From positions 7,432-22,926 of the forward strand of contig JAFMSC010000008.1 of NCBI GenBank assembly GCA_017353825.1: a stretch of 15,495 nt of DNA. The letters run 5' to 3'. The notes beneath the pieces are model-generated. The model was not told the origin of the DNA and did not search any database. It saw nothing but the letters and a program-made list of their open reading frames with translations. The position numbers and the translations under genes were made by a program. The stretch is from Hyphomicrobiaceae bacterium (lineage in GTDB: Bacteria; Pseudomonadota; Alphaproteobacteria; Rhizobiales; Hyphomicrobiaceae). This document shows positions 6,656 to 13,691 of the stretch, one piece after another (position 1 is the first letter of the stretch; each line of letters starts with the position of its first letter).

Positions 6656-6696
6656 TAACTGTTATGGTTACAATTGCAAATATCTGTAACTGTTAC
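6656..6696. promoter_or_regulatory. Candidate MocR operator: direct repeat TAACTGTTA with nested inverted repeats
   Basis: In the 158-base space between the divergent mocR and DUF1127 genes the AT content rises sharply. TAACTGTTA appears at 6656-6664 and again at 6687-6695, 31 bases apart, three helical turns. Between them GTTACA (6667-6672) and TGTAAC (6685-6690) form a perfect inverted pair, and GTAACTGTTAC (6686-6696) is itself a palindrome. MocR regulators such as GabR and PdxR are known to bind spaced direct repeats near their own promoter. Binding here is inferred. Confidence 0.65.
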
Positions 6697-6766
6697 GCAA
6701 CGGTCACCTGCCTTAAAAGTGGGTCGCCGACCTCATCCAGGGGCGGCTCGGCGCACGAGGCAGCGC

Positions 6767-7072
6767 ATGGCGTTTACATCGCATCATCGTGCTGGACCCC
6801 CTGCGGCACCTCCCGGCATCGCAAATGAGCCGGGGCGCAAGAGCATCGGCCGGGGATGGCGGCGGTTGCGTCCCGGCCTCGTTCGGATTGTCCGCCGCGG
6901 CACGAGCCTGATCCTGCTGCTGGGGCTTGCGCTCCGAGTGCGGCGCGAGCGGCGCGCGCTGCTGGCCATGAACGACCGCATGCTCAAGGATATCGGCCTC
7001 GATCGCGGCGCGCTCTGCGCGGAGTCGCGCCGCTCGTTCTGGGACATCCCTTCTGACCGGCAGCGTCTGTGA
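6767..7072 (+). CDS. DUF1127 (YjiS-like) small basic protein
   Basis: 101-residue protein whose C-terminal half holds the DUF1127 core: RRERRALLAMNDRMLKDIGL followed by DRGAL. This short Arg-rich domain is common in alpha- and gammaproteobacteria; some small members bind RNA and affect phosphate or arginine metabolism, but this longer one has no assigned role. A hydrophobic patch (SLILLLGLALRVR) precedes the core, and the first 50 residues are basic and Pro/Gly-rich. ATG 6767 has GAGG six bases upstream; the frame is open further upstream into the operator region, which argues against the longer version. It ends in SFWDIPSDRQRL. Divergent from mocR and 104 bases ahead of the SCO gene. Confidence 0.8.
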   Translation: MAFTSHHRAGPPAAPPGIANEPGRKSIGRGWRRLRPGLVRIVRRGTSLILLLGLALRVRRERRALLAMNDRMLKDIGLDRGALCAESRRSFWDIPSDRQRL

Positions 7073-7176
7073 GCGCGGGCAGCCCCCGGCGAAGGATCGC
7101 GGCTCGCTCAGAGAGGCGCTGGCAAACGGGGGCCGACACGCTTACTGTTTCGGGAAACACGAAGCGGGAGGCCCCC

Positions 7177-7794
7177 ATGTCGCGAGCGCCGCGCGCAATA
7201 CTGGCCGCAATACTGGCCGCCGCCTGTTCGCTCGCGGCGAGCGGAGCTGCGGCAGGCGAGGAGCTGCGGCTGACGCCGGACCGGCCGCTTGCTTTCATCG
7301 ACGCGGATGGGCGCGCCGTGCTGAGCAGCGACTTTGCGGGCAAATGGCTGCTCGTCTACTTCGGCTACACGCACTGCGCCGACCTGTGCCCCACCGGGCT
7401 CACCGCCATGGTCACGGCGCTCGATGAGATCGGACCGGCTGCGAGTCACGTCCAGCCGCTCTTCGTCACCGTCGACCCCGAGCGCGACAAGGGCCCGCTG
7501 CTGCGCACCTTCACGCGGTCGTTCGATGATCGGCTGGTCGGCCTCGGCGGCAGCGTGGAGCAGATCCGCGCAGCGGCAGCGGCGCTCGGCGTGAACTTCG
7601 AGAAGGTCGTGCAGGAAGGCGGCGGCTACTCCATCGATCACAGCTCCACCTACGCGCTGGTCGATCCAGCACGTTCGCGCGCCCTCGTGCTGCGCCTTGC
7701 CGAGCCCCATATGATCGCCGCCAGGCTGATTGAGGAGCTGATCAAGGCGGGCGTGCCCTTGGGCGATGTCAACAATGTCGGGGCGTACCGTTGA
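7177..7794 (+). CDS. SCO1/SenC/PrrC family copper-binding thioredoxin-fold protein
   Basis: 205 residues, exported. The signal peptide contains a small internal duplication (AILAAILAA, from two copies of a 12-base unit) and ends near SGAAAGEEL. The copper-binding cysteines are in FGYTHCADLCPTGL (Cys67 and Cys71), and the third ligand is the histidine of SIDHSSTYALVD (His155); FVTVDPERD is also typical. SCO proteins deliver copper to, or reduce cysteines in, the CuA centre of cytochrome c oxidase in the periplasm, and some respond to redox state. No oxidase genes are in view. ATG 7177 has GGGAGG five bases upstream; the frame extends to a GTG at 7069 overlapping the DUF1127 stop but that part lacks family features. 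Confidence 0.93.
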   Translation: MSRAPRAILAAILAAACSLAASGAAAGEELRLTPDRPLAFIDADGRAVLSSDFAGKWLLVYFGYTHCADLCPTGLTAMVTALDEIGPAASHVQPLFVTVDPERDKGPLLRTFTRSFDDRLVGLGGSVEQIRAAAAALGVNFEKVVQEGGGYSIDHSSTYALVDPARSRALVLRLAEPHMIAARLIEELIKAGVPLGDVNNVGAYR

Positions 7795-7797
7795 TGG

Positions 7798-7824
7798 GGG
7801 GTCAGACCCTGGGCGTCTGACCCC
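7798..7824. terminator. Palindrome GGGGTCAGAC / GTCTGACCCC between convergent genes
   Basis: Perfect 10-bp arms at 7798-7807 and 7815-7824 with a 7-base loop. It starts three bases after the SCO stop and ends five bases before the stop of the opposing LVIVD gene, the right place for a two-way terminator. No T-run is present. The core matches the palindrome at 326-351. Confidence 0.65.
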
Positions 7825-7829
7825 AACTC

Positions 7830-9299
7830 TCAGTGCGGGAGATTGGCGATCTTGCGCGCGTCGCCGGTCAACTCGAGGATGTGCAGGCCGGTGTTGGCGC
7901 GATCTACCGCGTAAATATAGCCACGGTCGTCGACCTCGACGTTGTTGGTCTGGATCGCGGTCTTACAGCGCTCCGCGCCGTTGTCGAGCCTGATGCAGCG
8001 CTTGTCCGTATTCTTGGTAATCGCCGGAACATAGTAGGCGACCTCCGTGGGGTGATACGGGTCTCGGATGTCCACGGCCCGCACCCCGGCATTGAAGTGC
8101 GAGAAGAACATCAGTCGACCATAGTAGACGTCGGTCATACTCTCGTTGGAGGCATGCGTGCCGAAACGGCCGCCACGGTTGCAGAAGTCGCCCGACGCCT
8201 CGGGCACGCCCCAGGTGGCCACCGAGGCGGGATGCTGCTCAACCGTCACGTCCACGAACCACACGAACTGACGTGGCTCCTGGCACTCGTTCTTGATCTG
8301 CTCGTTGGTGACCACCACGAAGTTGCGCACCTTGCCCACCTTGTCCTTGGCGAATTCGGCAATGGGCATCCCAAGCACCGGGAAGGTGGTGTGGGCGCCC
8401 GTGAGCGGGGACATGTCGAGCCGGCCCACTTGTGGGTAGAGCAGGTTGGCCTCGGTGGGCTCCTTGGGGCCGGCGAGGAGCTTCCCGCGGTCGACGATCT
8501 GCAAGATGCCACCCTCGTTGGTCCCGTAGGCGAAATAGACGCGGTTGCCCTTGGGCCCGGTAGAAATGGGCCCATGCAGACGCGTGGGCGCGCGCCCCGC
8601 GCCGCCGGGCTCCTGGCCGGGCAGCCCGAAGTCGCGGATCTTGACAGGCTTGGCCGGGTCGGAGAGGTCGTACACCTCGGTCATGCGGTCAACGCGCCAG
8701 CCCGGCACGCCCGACACCAGGTAGGCGATGCCCGTGTCGCACTCCCACCAATTCTTGTGCGTGCCCTTGAGGCCGTCGAGCCGGGTGACGAGCACCGGCT
8801 TGGCGGGATCGGCGGTGTTCCAGATCTCGTGCGCGGTGTTGCCGAACGTGCGCAGCATGTAGACGGCACTGGGGTCGCCCTTGGGCAGTGCCTTGCCGTC
8901 GCACACGCGCACCATCTGCGCCCCACCCGCCTCGGCCAGGCCTTCCTCGCCGGGAATGTGGGTCAGGTACTTTGGGTTGTGCGGGTCGGTCACATCGAGG
9001 ATCGAGGTGCCGTTGAATTCCAGCGCCCCGGTCAGCGGGTTGAGGGGCTTCGGCACCTCCTCGGTACCGCCGTGATGGCCGATGTAGGCGATCCAGCGGC
9101 CCCCTTGCTGGTGGATCGTGGGCTGATAAGCGCTGCGTGCCTGCAGGGCCTCGAACCCGACCAGAACCATGTCCTTGGCTTCGGGAGCCGTTTGCCCCGA
9201 CGCAGGCAGGGCGCCGGCGGCAGCCAGGGCGAGACTTGACGCGGCGAAAGCGAGACATCGCAATGTCGATTGCGTCGACGCTGAAAGCGCTTTAACCAT
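7830..9299 (-). CDS. Secreted LVIVD-repeat beta-propeller protein
   Basis: 489 residues with a signal peptide (MVKALSAS..., hydrophobic AFAASSLALAAAGAL, cleavage near PASGQTA). The body has repeated blade-like strings of the type D-(V/I/L)-x-D-P-x-x-P (ILDVTDPHNPKYLTHI, VYDLSDPAKPVKIRDF, AVDIRDPYHPTEVAYYV, ILELTGDARKI), the pattern of LVIVD propellers. Six cysteines (RVCDG, WECDTG, NECQEP, DFCNRG, KRCIRL, ERCKTA) suit disulfides in the periplasm, and many histidines (IGHHGG, RLHGP, GTHASNES, FFSHFN) could bind metal. No catalytic activity is established for the family, and I cannot assign one. ATG 9299 has GGGAGGA about 8 bases upstream. It is convergent with the SCO gene, with only 35 bases between the two stops. 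Confidence 0.85.
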   Translation of the reverse strand: MVKALSASTQSTLRCLAFAASSLALAAAGALPASGQTAPEAKDMVLVGFEALQARSAYQPTIHQQGGRWIAYIGHHGGTEEVPKPLNPLTGALEFNGTSILDVTDPHNPKYLTHIPGEEGLAEAGGAQMVRVCDGKALPKGDPSAVYMLRTFGNTAHEIWNTADPAKPVLVTRLDGLKGTHKNWWECDTGIAYLVSGVPGWRVDRMTEVYDLSDPAKPVKIRDFGLPGQEPGGAGRAPTRLHGPISTGPKGNRVYFAYGTNEGGILQIVDRGKLLAGPKEPTEANLLYPQVGRLDMSPLTGAHTTFPVLGMPIAEFAKDKVGKVRNFVVVTNEQIKNECQEPRQFVWFVDVTVEQHPASVATWGVPEASGDFCNRGGRFGTHASNESMTDVYYGRLMFFSHFNAGVRAVDIRDPYHPTEVAYYVPAITKNTDKRCIRLDNGAERCKTAIQTNNVEVDDRGYIYAVDRANTGLHILELTGDARKIANLPH

Positions 9300-9461
9300 T
9301 GAAGCGGTCCTCCCGGAGCTGTTGGTCTTGACGGGCCCGCACGCGGAGGGATCATCGGGTGCTTCGCATCGCCGCGGCAAGCCTTAAAATCCAGGGCTCT
9401 GACGAGCACGAAATGCAAGCTGCGGGCCCTGGTCTGGCGCTCAAGCCGCGGCCTTCCGCGG

Positions 9462-9488
9462 GTTGGGGCGAGCGAAGCGAGACCCAAC
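9462..9488. repeat. Inverted repeat GTTGGG / CCCAAC around GAGCGAAGCGAG
   Basis: Arms at 9462-9467 and 9483-9488; the loop contains GAGCGAAGCGAG, itself two near copies of a 5-mer. The form resembles small dispersed hairpins of alphaproteobacterial genomes, though only one copy is in this window. Confidence 0.4.
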
Positions 9489-9504
9489 GTATGCAAGGTT
9501 CCGG

Positions 9505-9527
9505 CGCCGGTGTTGGCCTCACCGGCG
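9505..9527. repeat. 8-bp hairpin CGCCGGTG-ttggcct-CACCGGCG
   Basis: Perfect arms at 9505-9512 and 9520-9527, loop of 7. It lies in the gene-free stretch upstream of the LVIVD gene, 17 bases from the previous inverted repeat. Confidence 0.55.
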
Positions 9528-9621
9528 TTCGCCAGGCTCGACCCAAACTCAATTTCCATTCTGAGCGGAGCGACCCACCCTCGATATGATGTACGCGGGG
9601 GTTGCCCGGGTAGCGGATCGA

Positions 9622-9639
9622 GCCTCACAAGGGTGAGGC
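9622..9639. terminator. Hairpin GCCTCAC-aagg-GTGAGGC downstream of serA
   Basis: Perfect 7-bp stem with a 4-base loop, about 140 bases beyond the serA stop in the direction of its transcription. It may end the serA transcript, but there is no T-run, so this is tentative. Confidence 0.35.
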
Positions 9640-9775
9640 GTGAGACACCATAGACTTTGATCGGGAGCGAACCCTCGAAAAAACCCGGTTGCGATCGCCG
9701 AGGGGGACGCAGCGGAGAGGTTGGCGATTGGGGGGCCAAATGGACACCATAGAGGCGACGCTTGATGGCCGTAGG

Positions 9776-11050
9776 TCATGCCTTGCGATAGAGCATACGC
9801 GCGCGGATGGTGCCGGGGAGCGCGCGGATCTCCTTGACAATCGCCTCGGCTTCGGCGACGGGGCCGTCGGCGTCGAGCACCGCGTAGCCTAGGTCGCCCG
9901 AGGTCTCGTAGTGCTGGGCCGCGATGTTGACCTTGACCCGGGCAAACACGTCGTTGAGGCGGGTAAGTTCGCCCGGCAGGTTGCGCTGCACCTGGATGAA
10001 GCGCGTGCCGACCGGGCGCGGCGACAGCTGAACCTGCGGGAAGTTCACGGCGCCGGTGGTGGAGCCCACGTCGGAATACTCGATGAGCTTGCGCGCCACC
10101 TCGGAGCCGATGCGCTCCTGCGCCTCCTGGGTCGAGCCGCCCACGTGTGGGGTGAGGATCACATTGTCTAGGCTCTGCAGCGGGCTAACGAAGCGCTCGG
10201 CATTGCACGACGGTTCGACGGGGAACACGTCGATGGCCGCGCCGGCGAGGCGCTTCGAGCGCAGTGCCGCAGCCAGAGCATCGAGATCGACCACCGTGCC
10301 GCGCGAGTTGTTGATGAACATCGCGCCCGCTTTCATTCGGGCAATCTCGCGCTCCCCGATCATCCCCTGCGTAGCCGGCGTTTCTGGGACGTGCAGGCTG
10401 ACCACGTCCACTTTGGCCAGCAGGTCGTCGAGGGTATTGGTAGGCTCGACATTACCGTGGCGCAGCTTCTCGGTGTGATCGTAGTAGAAGACGCGCATGC
10501 CCATGGCCTCGGCCAGCACTGCGAGCTGGGTGCCGATGTTGCCGTAGCCGACGATGCCGAGCGTCTTGCCGCGCACCTCGTTGGCGCCTGCTGCGCTCTT
10601 GTCCCAGCGGCCGGCGTGGGCCGCCGTCGACTTGGGGAGGATGCGCCGCATCAGCATGACGATCTCGGCCATGGTCAGCTCGGCCACCGAGCGCGTGTTG
10701 GAGAACGGCGCGTTGAATACGGGGATGCCCATGGCGCGGCAGGCCGCCAGATCGACCTGGTTGGTGCCCACCGAGAAGCAGCCGACGGCCACAAGCGACC
10801 TCACGCCCGCGATCGCGCCGGCGCTGAGCTGGGTGCGCGAACGGATGCCGAGCACACGTACGCCGCCAACCAGGGTCTGGCGAAGTGCCGCGCCGTCGAG
10901 GGCGGTGGTGCGCCGGTCGATCTGCGTATAGCCGGCGCCCTTGAAGAGATCGACGGCCGTGTCGGAGATGCCTTCGAGCAGAAGGACCTTGATCTTGTCC
11001 TTGGGCATCGAATAGGGGAACGGCAGTTTCAGGGTGTCGTCAGCGCGCAT
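9776..11050 (-). CDS. serA: D-3-phosphoglycerate dehydrogenase with C-terminal ACT domain
   Basis: 424 residues. Catalyses the first step of serine synthesis, 3-phosphoglycerate to 3-phosphohydroxypyruvate with NAD, in the cytoplasm. The NAD-binding motif is GIVGYGNIGTQL (about 168-173). The catalytic triad of the D-2-hydroxyacid dehydrogenases is seen: Arg250 (INNSRGTVVD), Glu279 (FPVEPS) and His302 (TPHVGGST). CFSVGTNQVD is diagnostic for the E. coli-like short SerA. An ACT regulatory domain begins near residue 345 (RFIQVQRNLPGELTRLNDVF), so serine feedback is likely. ATG 11050 has GAGGAG seven bases upstream; an internal start (MPKDKIKV, 11008) would also leave the whole enzyme. serC is not adjacent. 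Some ACT-type enzymes also reduce 2-oxoglutarate. Confidence 0.95.
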   Translation of the reverse strand: MRADDTLKLPFPYSMPKDKIKVLLLEGISDTAVDLFKGAGYTQIDRRTTALDGAALRQTLVGGVRVLGIRSRTQLSAGAIAGVRSLVAVGCFSVGTNQVDLAACRAMGIPVFNAPFSNTRSVAELTMAEIVMLMRRILPKSTAAHAGRWDKSAAGANEVRGKTLGIVGYGNIGTQLAVLAEAMGMRVFYYDHTEKLRHGNVEPTNTLDDLLAKVDVVSLHVPETPATQGMIGEREIARMKAGAMFINNSRGTVVDLDALAAALRSKRLAGAAIDVFPVEPSCNAERFVSPLQSLDNVILTPHVGGSTQEAQERIGSEVARKLIEYSDVGSTTGAVNFPQVQLSPRPVGTRFIQVQRNLPGELTRLNDVFARVKVNIAAQHYETSGDLGYAVLDADGPVAEAEAIVKEIRALPGTIRARMLYRKA

Positions 11051-11094
11051 TCGCGGGCTCCTCGCGCTTGAACGCACCATCCGGGTGGACCGCC

Positions 11095-11123
11095 TCTATA
11101 AAGGCCCGGCCCGATGGCCACAA
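11095..11123 (-). promoter_or_regulatory. Candidate sigma-70 promoter of serA
   Basis: Minus strand: TTGTGG (11118-11123), exactly 17 bases, then TATAGA (11095-11100). Matches are three of six at -35 and four of six at -10, with the ideal spacing, about 45 bases before the serA ATG. Confidence 0.45.
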
Positions 11124-11486
11124 CCCTGGTCACCCGCGGCTACGCGGCGCGGCAGGCTCAAAGTCGAAACCCGTCATCGCGACGGGCTGTTGGGAAACGA
11201 GAAGGGTGAGGCGCCAGCGGATGGACGACGCCAGTGCGCAATCGCGGGGCGCGCGGCCTGCCTGGTGGCCGCTCCACAGACCGACCGGACTTGAGGGCCG
11301 TCGCGTCGTCGTTTCATTGGAGCTCCGTGTCTGAGCTGACTAAGGTCCACGGGGCGACCAATCCCTAGCTACTTCCCGGCGCAAGGAAGTTGGTAGGCCA
11401 AGCCCGCATTCCCACTGTGCGCAAGGTTTGTGCCAATGAGCTTGCCCAGCCTTAGAACTGCCTGCACCGCCGGCGTGGTGAGACGG

Positions 11487-11505
11487 GATTTCGAGACGTG
11501 AAATC
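11487..11505 (-). terminator. Hairpin GATTTC / GAAATC after the hydroxyacid dehydrogenase gene
   Basis: 6-bp perfect arms at 11487-11492 and 11500-11505 with a 7-base loop, starting about 18 bases beyond the stop at 11523. A weak terminator candidate without a T-run. Confidence 0.35.
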
Positions 11506-11522
11506 AGCGGCGCGTTTTGGCC

Positions 11523-12431
11523 TCACACCGTCGGATCTGACAGCTGCCGCTCGAGGCCGGCCATCTTCTCCAACGCGGCGCACACGGCCGCACTGTCCTC
11601 GGCTCCGTGGCCCATGGCGAGGGTGGCGGCGTGCAGCGCGGCAGCGAGGCCGAACAGCGGGGTGGGGCAGCCTAAGTCGGAGGCGAACTCGCCGATCACA
11701 GTGAGGTCCTTCTTCCAGGTGGTGGAGCGCATGGTGGCGGGGAGGTAGCTGTTGGCGGCCATCATCGGCGCGCGCAGCTCAAACACGCGCGAAGTACCGG
11801 CGCCGGAGCCCACCACCTCTACAGTCTGGTGCGGGTCGAGCCCCGCCTTCATGGCGAGCACCATGGCCTCGGCCGCGGCCACATTATGGATCGCCACCAG
11901 GTGGTTGGCGACGAACTTCATCTTGCTGCCGTTGCCGTAGCGGCCGAGGTTGAACACCTTGCGGGCGAAGCCAAGGAAGGCCGGCTCCAGCCGTTTGATG
12001 GCGGCGCCGTCGCCGCTGGCGTAGACCACAAGGTCCTTCACGGCGGCCTGAGCGCCGGTGCCGGACATGGGGCAGTCGAGCGCGGTGTGGCCGGCTTTCT
12101 CCAGGACCTCCTTGAGCGCCATCTTGTCGCGCAGCGCGAGCGTACTCGCCTCGACCACCGTAAGGCCCTTGGCCCCGGCGCGGGCGATCACTTCGGCGGT
12201 GTCGAGCACAGCACCGGGCGTCGGAAGGCTGGTGATGATGTCCGCCGCGCTCTCCGCCACGGCCTCGGCGCTGTCCGCAATCTCCACGCCGGCAGCCTTG
12301 ACCTCGGCGTTGCGCGCCGGCTCGGTGTCGTAGCCGATCACGCTCCAGCCGCTGCCGACGAGGTTGCGCGCGAACGCCCCGCCCATGAGGCCGAGGCCGA
12401 TGATGCCGATGCGCTTGTTGGTGCTGGCCAT
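11523..12431 (-). CDS. NAD(P)-dependent beta-hydroxyacid dehydrogenase (3-hydroxyisobutyrate dehydrogenase family)
   Basis: 302 residues. The N-terminal dinucleotide fold opens with IGIIGLGLMGGAFARNL (GxGxxG at 12-17). The substrate motif reads DCPMSGTGAQA (Ser123) where most relatives have APVSGG, and the catalytic lysine lies in GNGSKMKFVANHL (Lys172, Asn176). The all-alpha C-terminal domain follows (FELRAPMMAANSY, TTWKKDLTVIGEFA). The family oxidises or reduces 3-hydroxyisobutyrate, tartronate semialdehyde, L-threonate and similar acids; the altered substrate motif means the substrate should not be assumed. ATG 12431 has GAGGG seven bases upstream. It lies between serA and the aldolase gene, on the same strand but with gaps of 231 and 472 bases, so co-transcription is uncertain. 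Confidence 0.9.
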   Translation of the reverse strand: MASTNKRIGIIGLGLMGGAFARNLVGSGWSVIGYDTEPARNAEVKAAGVEIADSAEAVAESAADIITSLPTPGAVLDTAEVIARAGAKGLTVVEASTLALRDKMALKEVLEKAGHTALDCPMSGTGAQAAVKDLVVYASGDGAAIKRLEPAFLGFARKVFNLGRYGNGSKMKFVANHLVAIHNVAAAEAMVLAMKAGLDPHQTVEVVGSGAGTSRVFELRAPMMAANSYLPATMRSTTWKKDLTVIGEFASDLGCPTPLFGLAAALHAATLAMGHGAEDSAAVCAALEKMAGLERQLSDPTV

Positions 12432-12490
12432 GCTGCTGCCCTCGTCGTGTCCATGGACCCCAGTTGCTCGCCGCGGGTGTCGCCGCCCCG

Positions 12491-12527
12491 CCGTGGCGAA
12501 GCGTTGGGCCTTGCGGCCAACCCACGG
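12491..12527. repeat. Long nested hairpin between the aldolase and dehydrogenase genes
   Basis: Outer stem CCGTGG (12491-12496) with CCACGG (12522-12527); inner stem GTTGGGCC (12503-12510, one bulged G) with GGCCAAC (12515-12521); loop TTGC. The six bases at 12497-12502 bulge on one side only. In the minus-strand transcript it lies 60-96 bases before the dehydrogenase ATG, so it could be a leader structure, a terminator or a dispersed palindrome. Confidence 0.55.
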
Positions 12528-12637
12528 CGCGCCTCGAGTCTTGCCAGAGAGGAGCGCCGGCGACCAGGCGATCGGCGCAAAAGTGGGCCGCCGCCCCCAG
12601 AGGAATGGCGGCTGCGCTTATCCGATTGCGAACGCGA

Positions 12638-12662
12638 GGCGGTTAGGGCGCCCTGATCCGCC
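12638..12662 (-). terminator. GC-rich nested palindrome directly after the aldolase stop
   Basis: GGCGG (12638-12642) pairs with CCGCC (12658-12662), enclosing the palindrome AGGGCGCCCT (12645-12654). It begins immediately after the aldolase TAG. Position fits a terminator; there is no T-run. Confidence 0.45.
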
Positions 12663-13691
12663 CTACGCCGCCTTCTCCATCTCATCGGTCCATTTGCCGA
12701 GGCTTGCCGCGCCGTTCATGCGCGCGCGGTGGGCGAAGGCACGCTGGCCGGCGGCGACGTTTTCAGGTCTACCGCCCCAGGCCTTCAGCGCAGCAGCCTG
12801 CAGCGCTCGGCCGTACGAGAACGAGAGCCTCCAGGGCAGCGGGCCGAGCTGGTTCATCAGCGACAGGTGTGCCGTTGCGTCTTCGTCGGACTGGCCGCCG
12901 GAGAGGAAGGCAATGCCGGGAACGGCCGGCGGCACGCAGCGCTTCAGCACCCTCACGGTGCGCTCGGCCACCTCTTCGCGCGAGGCCCGCTTCGGGCACT
13001 TCATGCCGGAGATGACCATGTTGGGCTTCAGGATCGTCTTCTCCAACGGCACCCGCGCATAATAGAGTTGCTGGTAGACCTCCCTCAGCACCCACTCCGT
13101 CACCCCCTCACAGGCATCGATGTCGTGGCCGCCGTCCATCAGCACTTCCGGTTCCACGATCGGCACAAGCCCGCCTTCGACGCAAAGCGCAGCGTAGCGC
13201 GCCAGGGCGTGGGCGTTGGCGTTGATCGACGACCAGCTCGGGACTTTGAGGCCGATGTCGTAGACCGCGCGCCATTTGGCGAACTTGGCGCCGAGCGCCA
13301 CGTAGTCCTTGATGCGCTCGGCCAGCCCGTCGAGGCCCTCGGTAATGGTATCGCCGGGGCAAAACGGCAGAGGCTTGGTGCCCTTGTCCACCTTGATGCC
13401 TGGCAGCGCGCCAGTCGACGCGATCAGCTCGGGCATGGGCCTACCGTCCTTGGCCTTCTGCCGAATGGTCTCGTCATAGAGGATAACGCCCGAGATCGAG
13501 CTCCGCATCGCGTCGATGGCGCTGAACAGCATCTCGCGATAATCGCGCCTGTTCACCTCCGTGCTGTCGATCTTGATGCTGTCGAACCGCTTCTTGATGG
13601 TGCCGGAGCTTTCGTCGGCCGCCAGGATGCCCTTCCCCGGCGCCACCATCGCCTCGGCCACCTGTTCCAGCGACATTGGTTTCGTCATCAT
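12663..13691 (-). CDS. Class I fructose-bisphosphate aldolase
   Basis: 342 residues, cytoplasmic, reversible cleavage of fructose 1,6-bisphosphate to dihydroxyacetone phosphate and glyceraldehyde 3-phosphate. All active-site groups of the animal/plant-like class I enzyme are visible: Asp26 (GILAADESSGTIKKRF), Lys103 (KVDKGTKPL), Lys139 (AKFAKWRAVYDIG), Glu180 and Glu182 (VPIVEPEVLMDGGHD), the Schiff-base Lys222 (TILKPNMVISGMKC), Ser264 (FLSGGQSDEDA) and Arg295 (LSFSYGRALQ). The C-terminal tyrosine of the rabbit enzyme is absent (ends DEMEKAA), as in many bacterial forms. Two ATG codons in tandem open the gene; 13691 is chosen for GGGAGGT seven bases upstream. It stands alone in its transcript as far as can be seen. 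Confidence 0.96.
   Translation of the reverse strand: MMTKPMSLEQVAEAMVAPGKGILAADESSGTIKKRFDSIKIDSTEVNRRDYREMLFSAIDAMRSSISGVILYDETIRQKAKDGRPMPELIASTGALPGIKVDKGTKPLPFCPGDTITEGLDGLAERIKDYVALGAKFAKWRAVYDIGLKVPSWSSINANAHALARYAALCVEGGLVPIVEPEVLMDGGHDIDACEGVTEWVLREVYQQLYYARVPLEKTILKPNMVISGMKCPKRASREEVAERTVRVLKRCVPPAVPGIAFLSGGQSDEDATAHLSLMNQLGPLPWRLSFSYGRALQAAALKAWGGRPENVAAGQRAFAHRARMNGAASLGKWTDEMEKAA

Larger units (their letters stand above)
9300..9775. other. Non-coding stretch with several hairpins
   Basis: 476 bases between the LVIVD start and the serA stop. Frames here run without family features. It must contain the LVIVD promoter on the minus strand, but I see no clear -35/-10 pair. Inverted repeats: GTTGGG/CCCAAC (9462-9488), CGCCGGTG/CACCGGCG (9505-9527) and GCCTCAC/GTGAGGC (9622-9639). 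The 11-mer GACACCATAGA occurs twice, at 9644 and 9743. Confidence 0.55.
11051..11522. other. serA leader and gene-free stretch
   Basis: 472 bases between serA and the next minus-strand gene. A frame from ATG 11068 (88 codons, plus) has no family features and runs antisense to the serA promoter. Apart from that promoter and inverted repeats at 11371-11390 (ACTTCC/GGAAGT) and 11487-11505, I see nothing. Confidence 0.55.

Noticed and set aside
7833..9239. A 468-codon open frame on the plus strand
   Set aside because: It is antisense to the LVIVD gene, is His/Val/Gly/Arg-rich as expected from reversed GC-rich codons, and has no domain or ribosome-binding site.
11068..11334. A small plus-strand gene of 88 codons upstream of serA
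   Set aside because: No ribosome-binding site, no recognisable sequence, and it overlaps the candidate serA promoter.
9776..13691. A single serA-dehydrogenase-aldolase operon
   Set aside because: Gaps of 472 and 231 bases, each with hairpins, and a promoter-like sequence ahead of serA argue for separate transcripts.
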